A stretch of DNA of 64,000 nucleotides from Macrostomum hystrix (Eukaryota; Platyhelminthes; Macrostomidae), in NCBI GenBank assembly GCA_950097015.1, contig CATNEN010000034.1, positions 6,342,501-6,406,500 of the forward strand. The letters are read 5' to 3'. Positions within the stretch are counted from its first letter, which is position 1, and every line of letters begins with the position of its first letter. Under the pieces are notes generated by a model that saw only the letters and a list, made by a program, of their open reading frames with translations, was not told the DNA's origin and searched no databases. Position numbers and translations under genes: made by a program. Below, in pieces: positions 1 through 9,753 of the stretch.

Positions 1-25
1 GCCTCATTTTGCGACAGATCTCTAC

Positions 26-1102
26 ATGAGAATAACATGGGAGTCAGTGCCTCTAAATATCTTGGAGCATGTATTTAAATACCTCGGCTTTCGAGACAGA
101 TACCATGCGTCGCAAGTTTGCTTTCGGTGGTATGAAGCATTCTACTGTCCAAGTTTATGGGCATATTTAAATATTGATGGAAAGGTGTTTACCAAAAAAC
201 GCAGAGATATGTTTATGGGACCACAGAAGGACGTTAAGCACATGTTCTTTGAGAGCTATTTACACTGTTTCGGTCCTAAACTTCGTGGAATTCGTTTTCA
301 ACCTTTCGATAACTACTTCAATCTTTATGAATTCTTGTTCATGATTTCAAAGTACTTGGATGAATTCGGCACTGACGCAATGCCTCAGCTTCGCAGCTTT
401 GAGTACGCATTCTTTTGCATATTCGACGGCAATGTCACATTCGGATCAGGCGGTAGAATGCTCGAAATTCTAGTCGAAACTGTGCGAAAGCTGCCTAATT
501 CAGTTCGTCGGTTAGAAGTCAGCGACCTGTTCTTGTCGTATTTCGATGCGTCCATGCTTCTCGGCAGCTTTGTTCACCTAAAAGACAGTTTAGTTGAGCT
601 TAACATTAGCAATGTGACCAAGGATATTCGTGCCGCATCGTACAGTGCTTTGCTTGACATGGTGCATCTAGAGCGTGTGTCCATTAGCCTGTTGAATATC
701 TCGGAGCAGTTGATTCAAGTCCTGTGCCGCCTCCCAGCTTTGCGCGAAGTGTGCGCCATCGAGGACGAGTTTTCTCAAATCTTTGCGATGGAGCTGATGG
801 AAATGCATTGCCAAAGTGAGCTGTGGGCAGCGCTGACCCTCACAAGATGCCTGACTTTGGAGATTCATCCAGGCTTCACACAGCCAATGTTGCTCCTGCC
901 AAGACAGTGCCCATTCAAACGATTGACCTACAAGGCCAAGCTTCGACCACTCACCTTTGAAGACCTGACTGATGTGCAGAAGATTTTCCATGCCACATTG
1001 CGAGAAGTCTGCATTGAGACCTCTATAAGAAACTTCTGTGAATTATACCTCCCACTGCAGAGTTACTTGTCAGTCCCATTGCTGTTGATACATGAAAAAT
1101 AG
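26..1102 (+). CDS. F-box protein (FBXO33/FBXO39-like)
   Basis: Predicted 358-residue F-box protein, probably the substrate adaptor of an SCF (Skp1-Cullin-F-box) ubiquitin ligase. Residues about 8-50 fit an F-box: a VPLNILEHVFKYLGFRDR core, then ASQVCFRWYEAFY and SLWAYLNI, with the Leu/Pro, Val-Cys-Arg-Trp and Trp positions usual for the domain. The rest is Leu-rich, with loosely repeated segments such as LPNSVRRLEVSDLFL and LVELNISNV that could fold as degenerate leucine-rich repeats, as in FBXO33/FBXO39-type proteins. The ATG follows an ACAG 3' splice-like site by 8 bases, so this may be a trans-spliced start or an internal exon. The last residues may be intron read-through, because related proteins often run longer. 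An AATAAA lies at 1322-1327. The F-box is fairly certain; the subfamily and C-terminus are not. Confidence 0.72.
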   Translation: MRITWESVPLNILEHVFKYLGFRDRYHASQVCFRWYEAFYCPSLWAYLNIDGKVFTKKRRDMFMGPQKDVKHMFFESYLHCFGPKLRGIRFQPFDNYFNLYEFLFMISKYLDEFGTDAMPQLRSFEYAFFCIFDGNVTFGSGGRMLEILVETVRKLPNSVRRLEVSDLFLSYFDASMLLGSFVHLKDSLVELNISNVTKDIRAASYSALLDMVHLERVSISLLNISEQLIQVLCRLPALREVCAIEDEFSQIFAMELMEMHCQSELWAALTLTRCLTLEIHPGFTQPMLLLPRQCPFKRLTYKAKLRPLTFEDLTDVQKIFHATLREVCIETSIRNFCELYLPLQSYLSVPLLLIHEK

Positions 1103-2515
1103 CATTAATTTAAGACTTTCAGACTAAATATGACATTTACTGACTACCTAAATGCTTCTGTAACAAGTATTTTTGCTTCTTGCTTGCTTAATATGAAAAA
1201 TTCTGCTTACCTTTTAAAAGCTTTCCCTACATGGTAAAAAACTGCAATACATGTTGAATTTGCTAATCAGTAGTATAGTTAGGCTCTTGTAAAGCTACTG
1301 CATAGTATATCTAACTAATATAATAAAATGTATATATTATGATTGTAGCTATAGATCTAACTAAGGCTAGAAAATTTTTGATATGAGGGCCTAAAAAGTA
1401 TTGTATAATCAAGCTAGTTATTGCTGTGCAAGTCTGATAAAAATATGTGGATAGGCTAGTTATTTTTTTATTGCTTGAAAGTCAAAAAAAAATTTTCTCT
1501 GTGAAAAAAATCAAAAAGTTGGCTAGCTATGCAGCTATCTAGATTCTAGATAACCTTTTGTTAAAATAAGCAACTCTATTATATTGTATTAAGTGAACTG
1601 ACTTATTAATTTTATTAATTATTTTTATTTTATTGTTATTTTATTTATTTATTTTATTTATTTTATATTTTTAATTTAATTATATTTTATAATATTTTAT
1701 TTATTTTATTTCTTGTTCTATTATTTTATTAATACTATATACTTTAGTTTATAACCACTTTACCTAATCCAATACTGAAATTATTATTGTTAATGCACAA
1801 CAGAAAATTTACATTTCTCAGTTGCTTTGCCTTTTTACCTCTCAGTTATTTTTCAACTATAGCTATACAACAGATTTCAATATCTACAATTGCTTTTGCT
1901 TCCTTCTTCTTCCTTCACTGATAGTCAAATAAATGAGTTAAAATACTTAAAGATGACACTGTGGTGTTACCATAAAGTTTAACTGACTATTATTATTAAG
2001 AGCTAATAGCAAGCTGTAAAGTTTGAATTATATGACTACATTGTTATTACTTTTTATTTTATTGGTTGTTTTTGGATAGTTGTTAAATATTTATTCACCT
2101 TTGTATTAAAAAGGTCCTGTTATGTTACCACAATACAAATAATGTGTTTATATATTTTAGCTATAGTGAGTGTTAAAGGTTTAGCCAATTAGTCTAAACA
2201 GAGGCTCATTTTCTATACTCATGTACTATGGGGTGTGTCATGTAATTTATTACTTTTCACCCCATTAAATATAAGTTTCAATAATCAATAACAAGTCTAA
2301 GGTAGGTTTTCAGACTTTAACAGTAGATCAGAGTAGTATTAATTTGCATTGTAAAATACACTTACAATAATAAGAAACTCTACTTGCTACTTATTAGGAT
2401 TGCTACACGATAGTTTGATGCATTTTTTAAATTCATGCTGAAAGTTGGTACTATATTTCACATAATTTCATCACATAAATGGTATAGTACAGCTTCCAGA
2501 TAAATAGTACTTAGC
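1103..2515. other. AT-rich intergenic DNA
   Basis: Very AT-rich sequence with a T/A homopolymer-rich patch at about 1590-1740. It includes the probable 3' UTR of the F-box gene, with AATAAA at 1322-1327. I see no coding signal, RNA gene or transposon end. Confidence 0.5.
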
Positions 2516-2999
2516 TCCCACCTGGATGGTAGTAGCTTCCACCTGGATGGTAGTAGCTTCCACCTGGATGGTAGTAGCTTCCAGCTGGGTGGTAGTTGCT
2601 TCCACCTGGATGGTAGTAGCTTCCACCTGGATGGTAGTAGCTTCCACCTGGATGGTAGTAGCTTCCACCTGGATGGTAGTAGCTTCCACCTGCATGGATG
2701 GTAGTAGCTTCCACCTGGATGGTAGTAGCTTCCACCTGGGTGGTAGTAGCTTTTACCTTGGTGGTAGTAGCTTCCACCTGAGTGGTAGTAGCTTCCACCT
2801 GGGATGGTAGTAGCTTCCACCTGGATGGTAGTAGCTTCCACCTGGGTGGTAGTAGATATCACCTGGATGGTAGTAGCTTTTACTTTGGTGGTAGTAGCTT
2901 CCACCTGAATGGTAGTAGCTTCCACCTAGATGGTAGTAGCTTCCACCTGGATAGCAGCTTCCACCTGGTTGATAGCAGCTTCCGCCACGACAGTAGCTG
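2516..2999. repeat. 21-bp minisatellite (GGTAGTAGCTTCCACCTG)
   Basis: About 22 tandem copies of a 21-bp unit with core GGTAGTAGCTTCCACCTG. The unit is a multiple of three, so long reading frames stay open on both strands. These frames are by-products and not genes. One inverted unit recurs at 7358-7381. Confidence 0.95.
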
Positions 3000-3057
3000 C
3001 TTCCACGTGGATGACTATAGCTCCTAAATCCCCCTTTTCCTTCTAATGCAGTCGCAT

Positions 3058-3212
3058 CACTCCGCTGTCTCATCCCTCCGCTGTCTCATCTCTCATCTCA
3101 TCTCTCATCTCATCTCATCGCTGTCTCATCTCATCTCTCATCTTATCTCATCGCTGTCTCATCTCTTCACTGTCTCATCTCTCCGCTGTCTCATCTCTCG
3201 ACAAGGTAGTGT
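3058..3212. repeat. Pyrimidine-rich TCTCATC repeat
   Basis: Short degenerate tandem repeat of CTGTCTCATCTCTC-type units, pyrimidine-rich on the plus strand. A longer relative in the same orientation is at 6655-6915. The stretch from 3213 to the next exon at 3832 shows nothing I can identify. Confidence 0.8.
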
Positions 3213-3831
3213 CTCATCTTATATCTCAGCGCAGTCAATCCAGCCTATCATCAATTCGATTCTCTTTTTGTTCCCTCTGGGATAAGATTGCCCATCCCGG
3301 TTAAGATCACAATTTCAGGACAGAATGTAAGTTTTGTGATTGACTACACTTATCCGCATATAACTGCTTATAGAAAATGGTTTGATTATATATTATCCTT
3401 AAAGCGCGCCTTTCTGGTGTCTTGGCTCGTACTTTTTCTCAACTTCATTAGCTTCAGTTCTGCGCTGTGATTGGCTTGCGAATCGATGCATGTCTGTAAT
3501 ACGCTTGGTTAGAACACATCATCCCCCTTTATGAATTCTGACATTTCCCATTCGTCCACTGTCTTCCCAACCTATACGATCCTGTACATTGGTCCAATCC
3601 GGAACCTTCCTAAACCCGCAGGGGGGGGGAACACGATCTCTCTGGCTGACATTTTAGGTATAGCACAATTTTCTTTCCGACAGTCACTAGTCACAATACA
3701 AGGTCGCTACAGCTTTATTGTCTCTAGATCTACAAGCTAGCCTTTAAAGTGCAGCCTGATCCAAACAACCTGGTGTGCAGACTGCTCAAAGATAAATAAA
3801 AATACTATAACGAAATCGGCGGTCCGCAGCA

Positions 3832-6800
3832 ATGTGCGGCGGCTGCTGTTGCGGCTGCTCGGACGGCAATCTGTGCCGCACAGTTGTAATCTTTGTAGTG
3901 CAGCTGGTGTCTCTCGTTCTCACCCCGCTGGTGCTGGTGTTTGTCAACGAAGCGATCAACCCGGTGGTGATTGTGATCTCAATCGCGTTCCTGCTGTTAC
4001 TAATAGTCTCTCTGGTTTGCTGCATGCTTTCAAGGGTAAGCTATAGGCTCACTGATATTCGAACTGAAACATTCAGCAGAAGTGCACTTTAATAACATAT
4101 TTTGAAGCTGAGACTCAGCACAGACGTACAGACATTTTTTAGCTATCCGAGATCAAAAGTATCGAAATCTTTTTGATTAAAACAAGTATAGATTCTGGCC
4201 CTGATAGCCACAGAGCAGTAACTAGACACTTTCAGCGATAAGTTACAAAAATATAAGAGGGATATAAAAAAAAATTCTGACGATATTTGACGCCCGTATC
4301 AGTAAATTTTTTTAATTAACCAATTAGTTCTGCATGTATTAACCAGGAGAATATAATAATATTTTTGATTGCAGGAGGGCTGCGGGCAATGTCACATCAT
4401 TTGGTGACACTAGACCCGCAGCCAGCGAGGAAGCAATTCTGCCTATTTCGCTGACTCCTGAGCACACACAGGTGTGTACATCTGCCCTGACTTTCTCATC
4501 GTCAGTCAGTGTGCACTCTCACTGTGCCTTGGAGGTTGGCCCTCAAAGGGGTAAATTGCACGACAAATACCCAAGCCTTCTCTCCGCGGCTGCGCCCCAA
4601 ATGAATGTGGCCTCGCCGCGGAATCGAGCTCAGGGACCTTGGCGCGAGAGGCAAACGCGTTAGACCGCTCTGCCACTCACCCCTCGGACGATGTCTGAGT
4701 TAAAATCGAAGGATTAGTCAGTCCTTACTGGTCCTGAAAATGTTAGTTTTTTTTGATAAGTTATACTACGGGTGTGTCATAAGTAATGTCACTGTGGTTG
4801 TTGTGCGGGAACCCAAAGCAATAATCATCCAAATATATAATATTCTGAAAGTACATTTATTGAGAAGTTGCCACCACACCTGAGCAGCAATTTTAATGTC
4901 TATGGCCAAAACTGTCGCAAGAATTTGTTAATCAGATTTAGCAAGCGCAACGCGATGAAATCTTCTTTTTGCAACGAGCAAAACTCAACATGAATCACGA
5001 CAAGACGCACATCCAGTTCTACGCTTTCATTCGCTTCAAGCTTGGAAAATCTGCACTTGAAGTAGAGGAGGATCTCCGGAACACACTGCCAGACAACTGC
5101 CCAACTCGCAGGACAATTTACAGGTGGTTTCAGAACTTTACTGATCCTGGGTTCGAATTGGGAGATGCCGCCAGATCTGGACGACCATGTTCAACCAGGA
5201 CAATAGAGAACATCGAAGTCATCAGCGACCTGGTCAAGGAAGACCCGCGGCAGTCTGTCAGGGAGCTAGCGGACTGCTTGGAGATTGATTTCAAGACAGT
5301 CCATCGCATCTTGACAGAGGATCTCCATCTCCGAAACGTCTGCTCGGTCTGGGTGCCCCATGACCTCACTGCGGACCAACGTCAGGCCCGTGTGAACTGC
5401 GCCAATCAGATCCGCAAGGTGTTCAGCAGCCGGGGCTTGGATGACATCCTAAACTGCCTGGTTGTTGAGGATGAGACCTGGCTCCACCTGGATGGCAAAA
5501 GCAGCAAGGCAGACAATCGCTGCTGGCTGGGAGCTGGGGACTCCAGGCTGACTGTGACCAGGAGGTCCATCTCAGACAAGAAGACCATGCTGCTGGTGGC
5601 ATTCACGCCAAACAAACGAGTCTCCATCTGTACAACTCCGCCAAACACCAAGGTCGATGGCCAGTACTTCATCGACTTTGTCCGACACACTGGGAACCTC
5701 TGGCGCACGCTCCGGTCAAACCCGATTCACCTGAACGAAGTTCTGTGGCAGATGGACAACGCACGGCCCCACACCTGTCAGGCTGTTTCGGATTTTCTGG
5801 CTGGACGGCGAATAAATCTGCTCTGGCAGAGTCCCTACAGCCCAGACTTCAACTTGTGCGACAGGTTTCTCTTTAAATGGCTGAAGGCAGACTTTTCCCA
5901 GAGAAGTTTCGCAAACCATGATGAGGTCAAAGAAGCCGCGTTGCACTGGTTCCGACAGCTGGAGGAAAAACACCTGCAGGCTGAGGTAGAGAAGCTGTAC
6001 GAGCACTGCCAGAGGGTGATTGATATTGGGGGACACTATGTTGTTGATTGATACAGTTTCGTTCATCTGCGATTGTTAGTTGGTCTGTTTTACCCTCAGT
6101 GACATTACTTATGACACACCCGAAGTAACTAACTTCTCTCCGCCGAAGTAACTAAGCTCTGTCTATTTTCTTCAGAAGGAAAAGTACTTCTTCATAGGAT
6201 CGAGTAACTTTTAATCCCAAAATTCAGTAAAATGAGAACTGAACATCGTCAATCAAATTCTGCTTCTAAGACGAATGAGGCAAAACGAATTAGGCCTCTT
6301 TTTTCGTCCCTCTTTTCTCAAATCCCTTCTCTCTGGCAGTTTCTGCTATTCAATCTTATATTATTTTGAGCTGGCTGCTGGAATATATATATATATATAA
6401 TTCTGTATGTTTGCTTTTCGCTCAAAGGGCAGAACCAAACGTGCTTTATAGTTTTTTAGAAAATTGAGTTTTTTCGGTCCAATATTGGTTTACTGGTCCA
6501 GACTATAAGAACTAAGTGGTGAAAAAATCACGTACTTTAAAAGTGCAAACTGAAGCGAATTCGAACAGGCAGTAGTTACTACGAGCTATATTTAAAAGTG
6601 AAAACAACATTTACCACACGAACTATTTTATTACCCTAACTCACGCCGGTTTCATCTATCCCAAGCTGTCTTATCTCTCCCGTGTCTCATCTCTCCCTGT
6701 CTCATCTCTATCTCTCCGTCTCGTCCCTCCCCGGTCTTATCTCTCCCTGTCTCATCTCTCCCGTGTCTCATCTCTCGCTGTCTCATCTTTCCCTTGTCTA

Positions 6801-7835
6801 ATATCTCACTGTCTCATCTCTCCCTTGTCTCATTTCTCCCTGTCTCATCTCTCCCGTGTCTCATTTCTCCCTGTCTCATTTCTCCCTGTCTCATCTCTCC
6901 CTGTCCCATTAATCCCTGGTAGAGATATTATTATAATATGCAGTTAAATAATGATTTCATTATCGAGTGTAAGTTCAATATCAGAAAGAAAAATTTATCA
7001 TTTCAGTGCCTGTACATCAAAGGCCAGGAGCTGGGCTGTTGTCGCATCAAAGATTCCGCAGCTGTCGCAGATGGCATTGCCGACTCCGATGATGTTGTCG
7101 CCTGTCAGGAGCGAAGGCGGCGAACTAGAAGAGTTCCACGTTCCGGTAAAGAAACATCCACTAGTGGTCAGGCTGGCATCGGTTCAGGCCGCACCTCTGA
7201 CGAGTGCAGTACGGATCAGGTGACCGATCGGATCCAGCTTTCTAGCCTGTGTTGATTTGGATGCTGCAACTATTTGTCCGTGAAAACTAGGGCTTGCAAC
7301 CAGTTGGAAGTCCCTGTCTTCTGGGCGGGAGTCCATTTCATGTAGCTAATCCTGCTGGAAGCTACTACCATCCAGGTGGATGTCCCTATCAACCTGGCAA
7401 ATGTCCCTATCAACCTGGCAAATGTCCCTATCAACCAGTACCTCGTCATGTCCTTATCAATCTTATCTAGGTGAATTTACCTATCAACCAGGTGGATGTC
7501 CCTCTTACCCAGATGGATGTACGAGTAAAAATCATATAGGCAGGAATGTATATGTAAAGATAAGCACAGTTACCTCGACTCTACTCAAATGTCTTATGGC
7601 TAACTGTCTAATCTTGTAGATTCGCCTAATGTCAGCGTCTCGCACCTGCGCCACCATTGTTGCTCACGAGGCAGCCACAGAGGAGACTGCCATAACGGCA
7701 CCTATGCCTGATTGCGAAAAAGATTCCACGGAAGCTGCGGAGCTGTGGAAGCAACAGCAGCAGCAGCAGCAGCAACAGCAGAATGCGTTGCTAAGTAAGC
7801 CAGGTCAAACATCAGGAAGTTATCGTCACAAGTAA
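3832..7835 (+). CDS. Small Cys-rich two-pass membrane protein, three exons
   Basis: Predicted gene of about 180 residues with proposed exons 3832-4035, 7007-7145 and 7636-7835. The joins keep phase: exon 1 ends AGG/GTAAGC in phase 0, exon 2 starts after TTTCAG and ends CCG/GTAAAG in phase 1, exon 3 starts after GTCAG with two bases. The N-terminus is MCGGCCCGC, a possible palmitoylation or metal-binding cluster. Two hydrophobic segments follow at about residues 18-37 and 43-64. Exon 2 has a basic RRRRTRR run. Exon 3 has a poly-Gln tract encoded by a CAG repeat. AATAAA is at 7898-7903. The 3-kb first intron holds a SINE and a mariner element. I do not recognise the family. The exon linkage is inferred from phase only, and exon 2 is also open in a second frame. 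Confidence 0.42.
4374..4684 (-). mobile_element. tRNA-derived SINE, near full length
   Basis: Minus-strand copy of the SINE family that recurs at 26.7, 45.4, 48.1, 49.7, 51.0 and 53.2 kb. Its 5' end reads GGGGTGAGTGGCAGAGCGG (pol III A box inside) and it has a B-box-like GAGCTCGATTCC. A roughly 230-bp body follows and ends in CCCGCAGCCCTCCTGCAAT. It lies in the intron of the predicted small membrane protein gene, 80 bp upstream of the mariner element. Confidence 0.88.
4766..6125 (+). mobile_element. Complete mariner transposon with TA duplication
   Basis: A 1,360-bp element bounded by 29-bp terminal inverted repeats at 4766-4794 and 6097-6125. Both ends read CTWCGGGTGTGTCATAAG inward and differ at one visible position. 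TA target-site dinucleotides flank it at 4764-4765 and 6126-6127, as expected for Tc1/mariner insertion. It encloses one uninterrupted transposase gene. Matching ends and an open frame suggest a recent insertion. Confidence 0.93.
4990..6051 (+). CDS. Mariner transposase, D,D34D class
   Basis: Intact 353-residue transposase for cut-and-paste movement of the surrounding element; about 345 residues is usual for mariner. The N-terminal half carries two helix-turn-helix regions (TRRTIYRWFQNF near residue 43; VRELADCLEIDFKTVHRILT near 90-110). A WVPHDLT motif follows, matching the mariner WVPHEL linker. The catalytic triad is complete: Asp in VVEDETW, Asp in WQMDNARPHT, and Asp in YSPDFNLCDRFLF. 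Exactly 34 residues separate the last two, the canonical D,D34D spacing. The start at 4990 is the first ATG in frame. No stop or frameshift interrupts it. Activity is inferred from intact ends and frame and is not shown. Confidence 0.95.
   Translation: MNHDKTHIQFYAFIRFKLGKSALEVEEDLRNTLPDNCPTRRTIYRWFQNFTDPGFELGDAARSGRPCSTRTIENIEVISDLVKEDPRQSVRELADCLEIDFKTVHRILTEDLHLRNVCSVWVPHDLTADQRQARVNCANQIRKVFSSRGLDDILNCLVVEDETWLHLDGKSSKADNRCWLGAGDSRLTVTRRSISDKKTMLLVAFTPNKRVSICTTPPNTKVDGQYFIDFVRHTGNLWRTLRSNPIHLNEVLWQMDNARPHTCQAVSDFLAGRRINLLWQSPYSPDFNLCDRFLFKWLKADFSQRSFANHDEVKEAALHWFRQLEEKHLQAEVEKLYEHCQRVIDIGGHYVVD
6655..6915. repeat. CTGTCTCATCTCTCC pyrimidine repeat
   Basis: About 17 degenerate copies of a roughly 15-bp CTGTCTCATCTCTCC unit, in the same family and orientation as 3058-3212. 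It lies just upstream of the proposed second exon of the small membrane protein gene. Confidence 0.85.
7356..7515. repeat. Inverted remnant of the 2.5-kb minisatellite
   Basis: Positions 7358-7381 hold one full unit of the 2516-2999 minisatellite in reverse orientation (GAAGCTACTACCATCCAGG). Several degenerate units of the type GTCCCTATCAACCTGGCAAAT follow. It sits in an intron of the predicted small membrane protein gene. Confidence 0.7.
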
Positions 7836-8599
7836 ATCTGTGTTGTACAGACTGGCTCAGATGGAATAACTTTAAATTTTAACGAAGAACCTTTGTAAAT
7901 AAAATTATATGTTTCCTTGAATCTGTGATCAAATTAGACTGCTAAAAACACAGTGGATAAAAAGTGCAACTAAAAGAAGATATTTCGGAATAGCTCGCAT
8001 AGTCTTCATTGGCCAAAGGAATTGAAGAATTCGTATTGTTCACTTTTTCATAACAATTCGCCGAAGGAAGCTCAGAAGGAGAGAAATAAAAAAATGAGTT
8101 AGATATAGAGTCTACTCAACTTTTAGTCTCTGAATTGGACACGCGGGTGTTTTATTATTCTCAGCTAGCTACTGGCAACTATTCAAATTAGACGCGCCAT
8201 TGATCTTTTGATAGCCGCTGGGGTTACCGCGAAGGCCCGCATAGCACAGGTCGCCCACGTATGTAGAGCATGACGAGAGGCGAGGCACAAAATGCTGGAC
8301 TCGAGTTTTTATCGTCTAGATCTTTGCGCTCGTCTGCGCACCTGTGTTTCCCCTCCTAGTGAGTGAACAGTACTCGAGAGAAAAATTCCGTAATCTAATT
8401 GAATAAGACTATATAAATCATCTTTATTTATTACGCGTTAGACAAAAAAATATATGTTTACGTCGGAATCCTGACAATTATTCAGCTAATTTTATCAAAA
8501 CAAGTATTTGCATGTGATATATCAACCAACTTTCTTTCTGGTTTAAACAGGCAATAAACTAAATGGCTTATGGATTCGCAAGGGACGGAAGGTGGTTGG
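7836..8599. other. 3' flank without recognised genes
   Basis: Probable 3' UTR of the preceding gene (AATAAA at 7898-7903), then unique sequence. I see no convincing coding region or repeat. Confidence 0.4.
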
Positions 8600-9430
8600 A
8601 GTAGCGAGGTGTCAAAACAGGGCATGGGAGTGAGGTGGTTGGAGTAGCGAGGTGTCAAAACAGGGCATGGGAGTGAGGTGGTTGGAGTAGCGAGGTGTCA
8701 AAACAGGGCATGGGAGTGAGGTGGTTGGAGTAGCGAGGTGTCAAAACAGGGCATGGAGTGAGGTGGTTGGAGTAGCGAGGTGTCAAAACAGGGCATGGGA
8801 GTGAGGTGGTTGGAGTAGCGAGGTGTCAAAACAGGGCATGGGAGTGAGGTGGTTGGAGTAGCGAGGTGTCAAAACAGGGCATGGGAGTGAGGTGGTTGGA
8901 GTAGCGAGGTGTCAAAACAGGGCATGGGAGTGAGGTGGTTGGAGTAGCGAGGTGTCAAAACAGGGCATGGGAGTGAGGTGGTTGGAGTAGCGAGGTGTCA
9001 AAACAGGGCATGGGAGTGAGGTGGTTGGAGTAGCGAGGTGTCAAAACAGGGCATGGGAGTGAGGTGGTTGGAGTAGCGAGGTGTCAAAACAGGGCACGGG
9101 ACGGGTGGTGGTTGGAGTAGCGATGTGTCAAAACAGGGCATGGGAGTGAGGTGGTTGGAGTAGCGAGGTGTCAAAACAGGGCATGGGAGTGAGGTGGTTG
9201 GAGTAGCGAGGTGTCAAAACAGGGCACGGGACGGGTGTTGGTTGGAGTAGCGAGGTGTCAAAACAGGGCATGGGAGTGAGGTGGTTGGAGTAGCGAGGTG
9301 TCAAAACAGGCCATGGGAGTGAGGTGGTTGGAGTAGCGAGGTGTCAAAACAGGGCACGGGACGGGTGGTGGTTGGAGTAGCGAGGTGTCAAAACAGGGCA
9401 TGGGAGTGAGGTGGTTGGAGTAGCGAGGTA
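8600..9430. repeat. 44-bp minisatellite
   Basis: About 19 nearly identical head-to-tail copies of a 44-bp unit containing GGTTGGAGTAGCGAGGTG and TCAAAACAGGGCATGGGAG. A variant ending GCACGGGACGGGTGGTG occurs three times near 9100-9370, suggesting local unit duplication. It is intergenic, before the 3' end of the Mab-21-like gene. Confidence 0.95.
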
Positions 9431-9753
9431 CCAAGATGTGGCAATGGAGTGATTCTGCTGTGCCGATTTTCGGTCGATTTGAGAAGTGGGACTGCCAAAA
9501 ATGGTTAGGCAGAAAGTAAAAATGTGTTAAGACTTGAAATATTTTTCTCATAGTGGGGTAAAGAGAATAGAAATATGAAGGTGGGTGTATGCAACTAGTG
9601 TTTTTAACTGAGATTATGTAATTAAAGACACAGGTTCTAAACTATCTCTAGATCAATAAGCGTAATTATTCGAATTAAATATTTATAAAAGCTGAATAAA
9701 ATAATTTGACTGCGCGTCTTCCAGATTCACTTTGTTAAGCTAAACAACCTGTT

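Noticed and set aside
8600-9430. CRISPR-like regularity in the tandem arrays
   Set aside because: The units are direct tandem copies with no unique spacers, and the setting is eukaryotic with introns.
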